Below the pieces are notes generated by a model, which saw only the letters and a list, made by a program, of their open reading frames with translations, did not search any database and was not told the origin of the DNA. A stretch of 34,408 bases of DNA from positions 1-34,408 of the forward strand of contig JAUZPY010000010.1 of the NCBI GenBank assembly GCA_030705805.1. The letters are read 5' to 3'. Positions 33,305 through 34,408 of this stretch are shown piece after piece; within the stretch, counting starts at the first letter, position 1; each line of letters opens with the position of its first letter. Source of the DNA: Bacillota bacterium (GTDB taxonomy: Bacteria; Bacillota; Clostridia; CAKSNL01; HGM11501). The translations under genes were made by a program, and so were the position numbers.

Positions 33305-34408
33305 TCATAGTTTTATTCTTCTTACGGAAAGTGAATTGAGTACTACGCTGACTGAGCTTGCAGCCATAGCCGCCGCTGCGATTACAGGGCTTAAAAAGCC
33401 TAAGGCAGCTATCGGAATTCCAATAATGTTATAGAAAAATGCCCAGAACAGATTTTGCCTGATTTTTCGCATAGTAGCTCTGGCCAGTGCTACCGCTCTC
33501 GCTACGTCCTTCATATCGCTCTTCATTAAAACTACGTCACCGGTTTCAACCGCCACGTCAGTTCCCGAACCGACAGCTATACCTATATCGGCTTCAGCCA
33601 GAGCCGGAGCATCGTTTATACCGTCACCTGCCATTGCAACAATAAAGCCGTTATTCTTTAATTCCTTGATTTTATCTGCCTTTACGTCGGGCAGCGCTCT
33701 TGGAATGATATTAGTAATGCCTGCAATCTTCCCTATAGCCCCGGCTGTGCTGGCATTATCCCCGGTTAAGAGATAAGATACTATGCCCATACTTTTAAGC
33801 CTTTCAACAGCCTCTTTGGAGCTTTCCCGCACTTTATCGGATACTGCGATTATCCCGACAAACCTGCCATCCTTGGAAACGCACATAACAGTTTTTCCGC
33901 TTTGTTCATATTCATCGGTTTTGGCGAGCGTTACATCTGTGCCTTCCTTGGCAAGGAAGTCCTTTGTACCTATAAGAACTTTACTGCCGCCTACCACTGC
34001 GGATATTCCCATGCCTGCATGAGCTTTAAAATTCTGGATCTCCGATAAGCTGCCTAAGCCTTTCCCGTATTCAGCAACAGCCTGACCCAAAGGATGCTCG
34101 GACTTGGATTCTGCGGATGCGGCCAAAAGTACCAGTTCTTTTTCGTCAATTCCGACAGGCGAAACATCTGTTACCTCCAGTTTTCCTTCGGTTAGTGTAC
34201 CTGTTTTATCAAAAACCACCGTATCTACTTTTGATAATCTCTCAAGATGTTCTCCGCCTTTAATCAGTATGCCGTGCTGGGCGCCTTTTCCTGTGCCGAC
34301 CATTATTGCCGTCGGCGTTGCAAGACCTAATGCGCAGGGACACGAAATAACTAAAACAGCTACTCCGTGCATGACGGCAGCTTCACCTGTTGCACCTGCT
34401 AAAAGCCA
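33305..34408 (-). CDS. copA: Copper-translocating P1B-type ATPase, C-terminal part (cut by window edge)
   Basis: This is the catalytic part of a heavy-metal exporting ATPase. The frame is open to the last base of the window, so the track's methionine at 34372 is internal and the N-terminus is missing. About 367 residues are visible: the metal-site helix [13 protein letters not shown] with CPC, the phosphorylation motif DKTGTLTEG, the SEHPLG motif in the nucleotide domain, [16 protein letters not shown], then two C-terminal helices with YN in the first and MAASS in the second. The CPC, YN and MxxSS set marks the Cu+ group (P1B-1). N-terminal metal-binding domains cannot be checked. No copY, csoR or copZ is seen downstream. 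Confidence 0.9.
   Translation of the reverse strand, partial: WLLAGATGEAAVMHGVAVLVISCPCALGLATPTAIMVGTGKGAQHGILIKGGEHLERLSKVDTVVFDKTGTLTEGKLEVTDVSPVGIDEKELVLLAASAESKSEHPLGQAVAEYGKGLGSLSEIQNFKAHAGMGISAVVGGSKVLIGTKDFLAKEGTDVTLAKTDEYEQSGKTVMCVSKDGRFVGIIAVSDKVRESSKEAVERLKSMGIVSYLLTGDNASTAGAIGKIAGITNIIPRALPDVKADKIKELKNNGFIVAMAGDGINDAPALAEADIGIAVGSGTDVAVETGDVVLMKSDMKDVARAVALARATMRKIRQNLFWAFFYNIIGIPIAALGFLSPVIAAAAMAASSVSVVLNSLSVRRIKL

Overview
The window is a chromosomal stretch of a low-GC, Gram-positive, probably anaerobic member of the Bacillota, most likely class Clostridia. The main reasons are the hprK / ROK kinase / murB / rapZ / whiA / dnaE gene run, the paired GGGtGRT protein and Fe-S scaffold gene common in anaerobic Clostridia, strong GGAGG-type ribosome binding sites, and consensus TTGACA/TATAAT promoters. 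No species can be named from the sequence alone.

Layout, left to right. (1) 1-378: the 3' tail of an ISL3-family transposase gene and the right end of its insertion sequence (IS). That end is present as two abutting copies of about 94 bp and stops 4 bp from the rpoC stop codon. (2) 379-7673, minus strand: rpoC and rpoB, driven by a strong promoter and a leader with a 10-bp hairpin; rplJ/rplL are not next to them. (3) 7871-11092, plus strand: an SdpR-like ArsR-family repressor, then a cytoplasmic GH2-type glycoside hydrolase carrying an extra LamG-like domain. (4) 11177-12721, minus strand: a DJ-1/PfpI protein and the peptidoglycan transglycosylase mltG. (5) 12831-14517, plus strand: an arsR / CSCSS permease / thioredoxin-like cassette with operator-like dyads over its promoter. 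(6) 14682-18250, minus strand: an IscU/NifU-like Fe-S scaffold, the GGGtGRT protein and htpG. (7) 18409-18606, minus strand: a 65-aa conserved protein with a long leader. (8) 18831-32139, minus strand: a 1740-aa secreted Ig-like repeat protein, then hprK, a ROK glucokinase, murB, rapZ, whiA and dnaE, tightly packed and probably one transcription unit. (9) 32422-33209: a small DnaA-box cluster, the RNase P RNA gene rnpB (plus strand) and three consecutive hairpins. (10) 33305-34408, minus strand: the C-terminal part of a Cu+-type P1B ATPase that runs off the right edge.

How the genes work together. Most of the content is core machinery: transcription (rpoBC), replication (dnaE), RNA processing (rnpB), wall synthesis (murB, mltG), protein folding (htpG) and carbon control (hprK, ROK kinase, rapZ). 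Two blocks look like metal or thiol stress functions: the arsR cassette and the copper ATPase. The most open biology is in the Fe-S scaffold / GGGtGRT pair, the large Ig-like protein placed 18 bp upstream of hprK with a cysteine repeated in its domains, and the DnaA-box pair upstream of that same operon. No phage, CRISPR array, tRNA or recognised defence system is visible.
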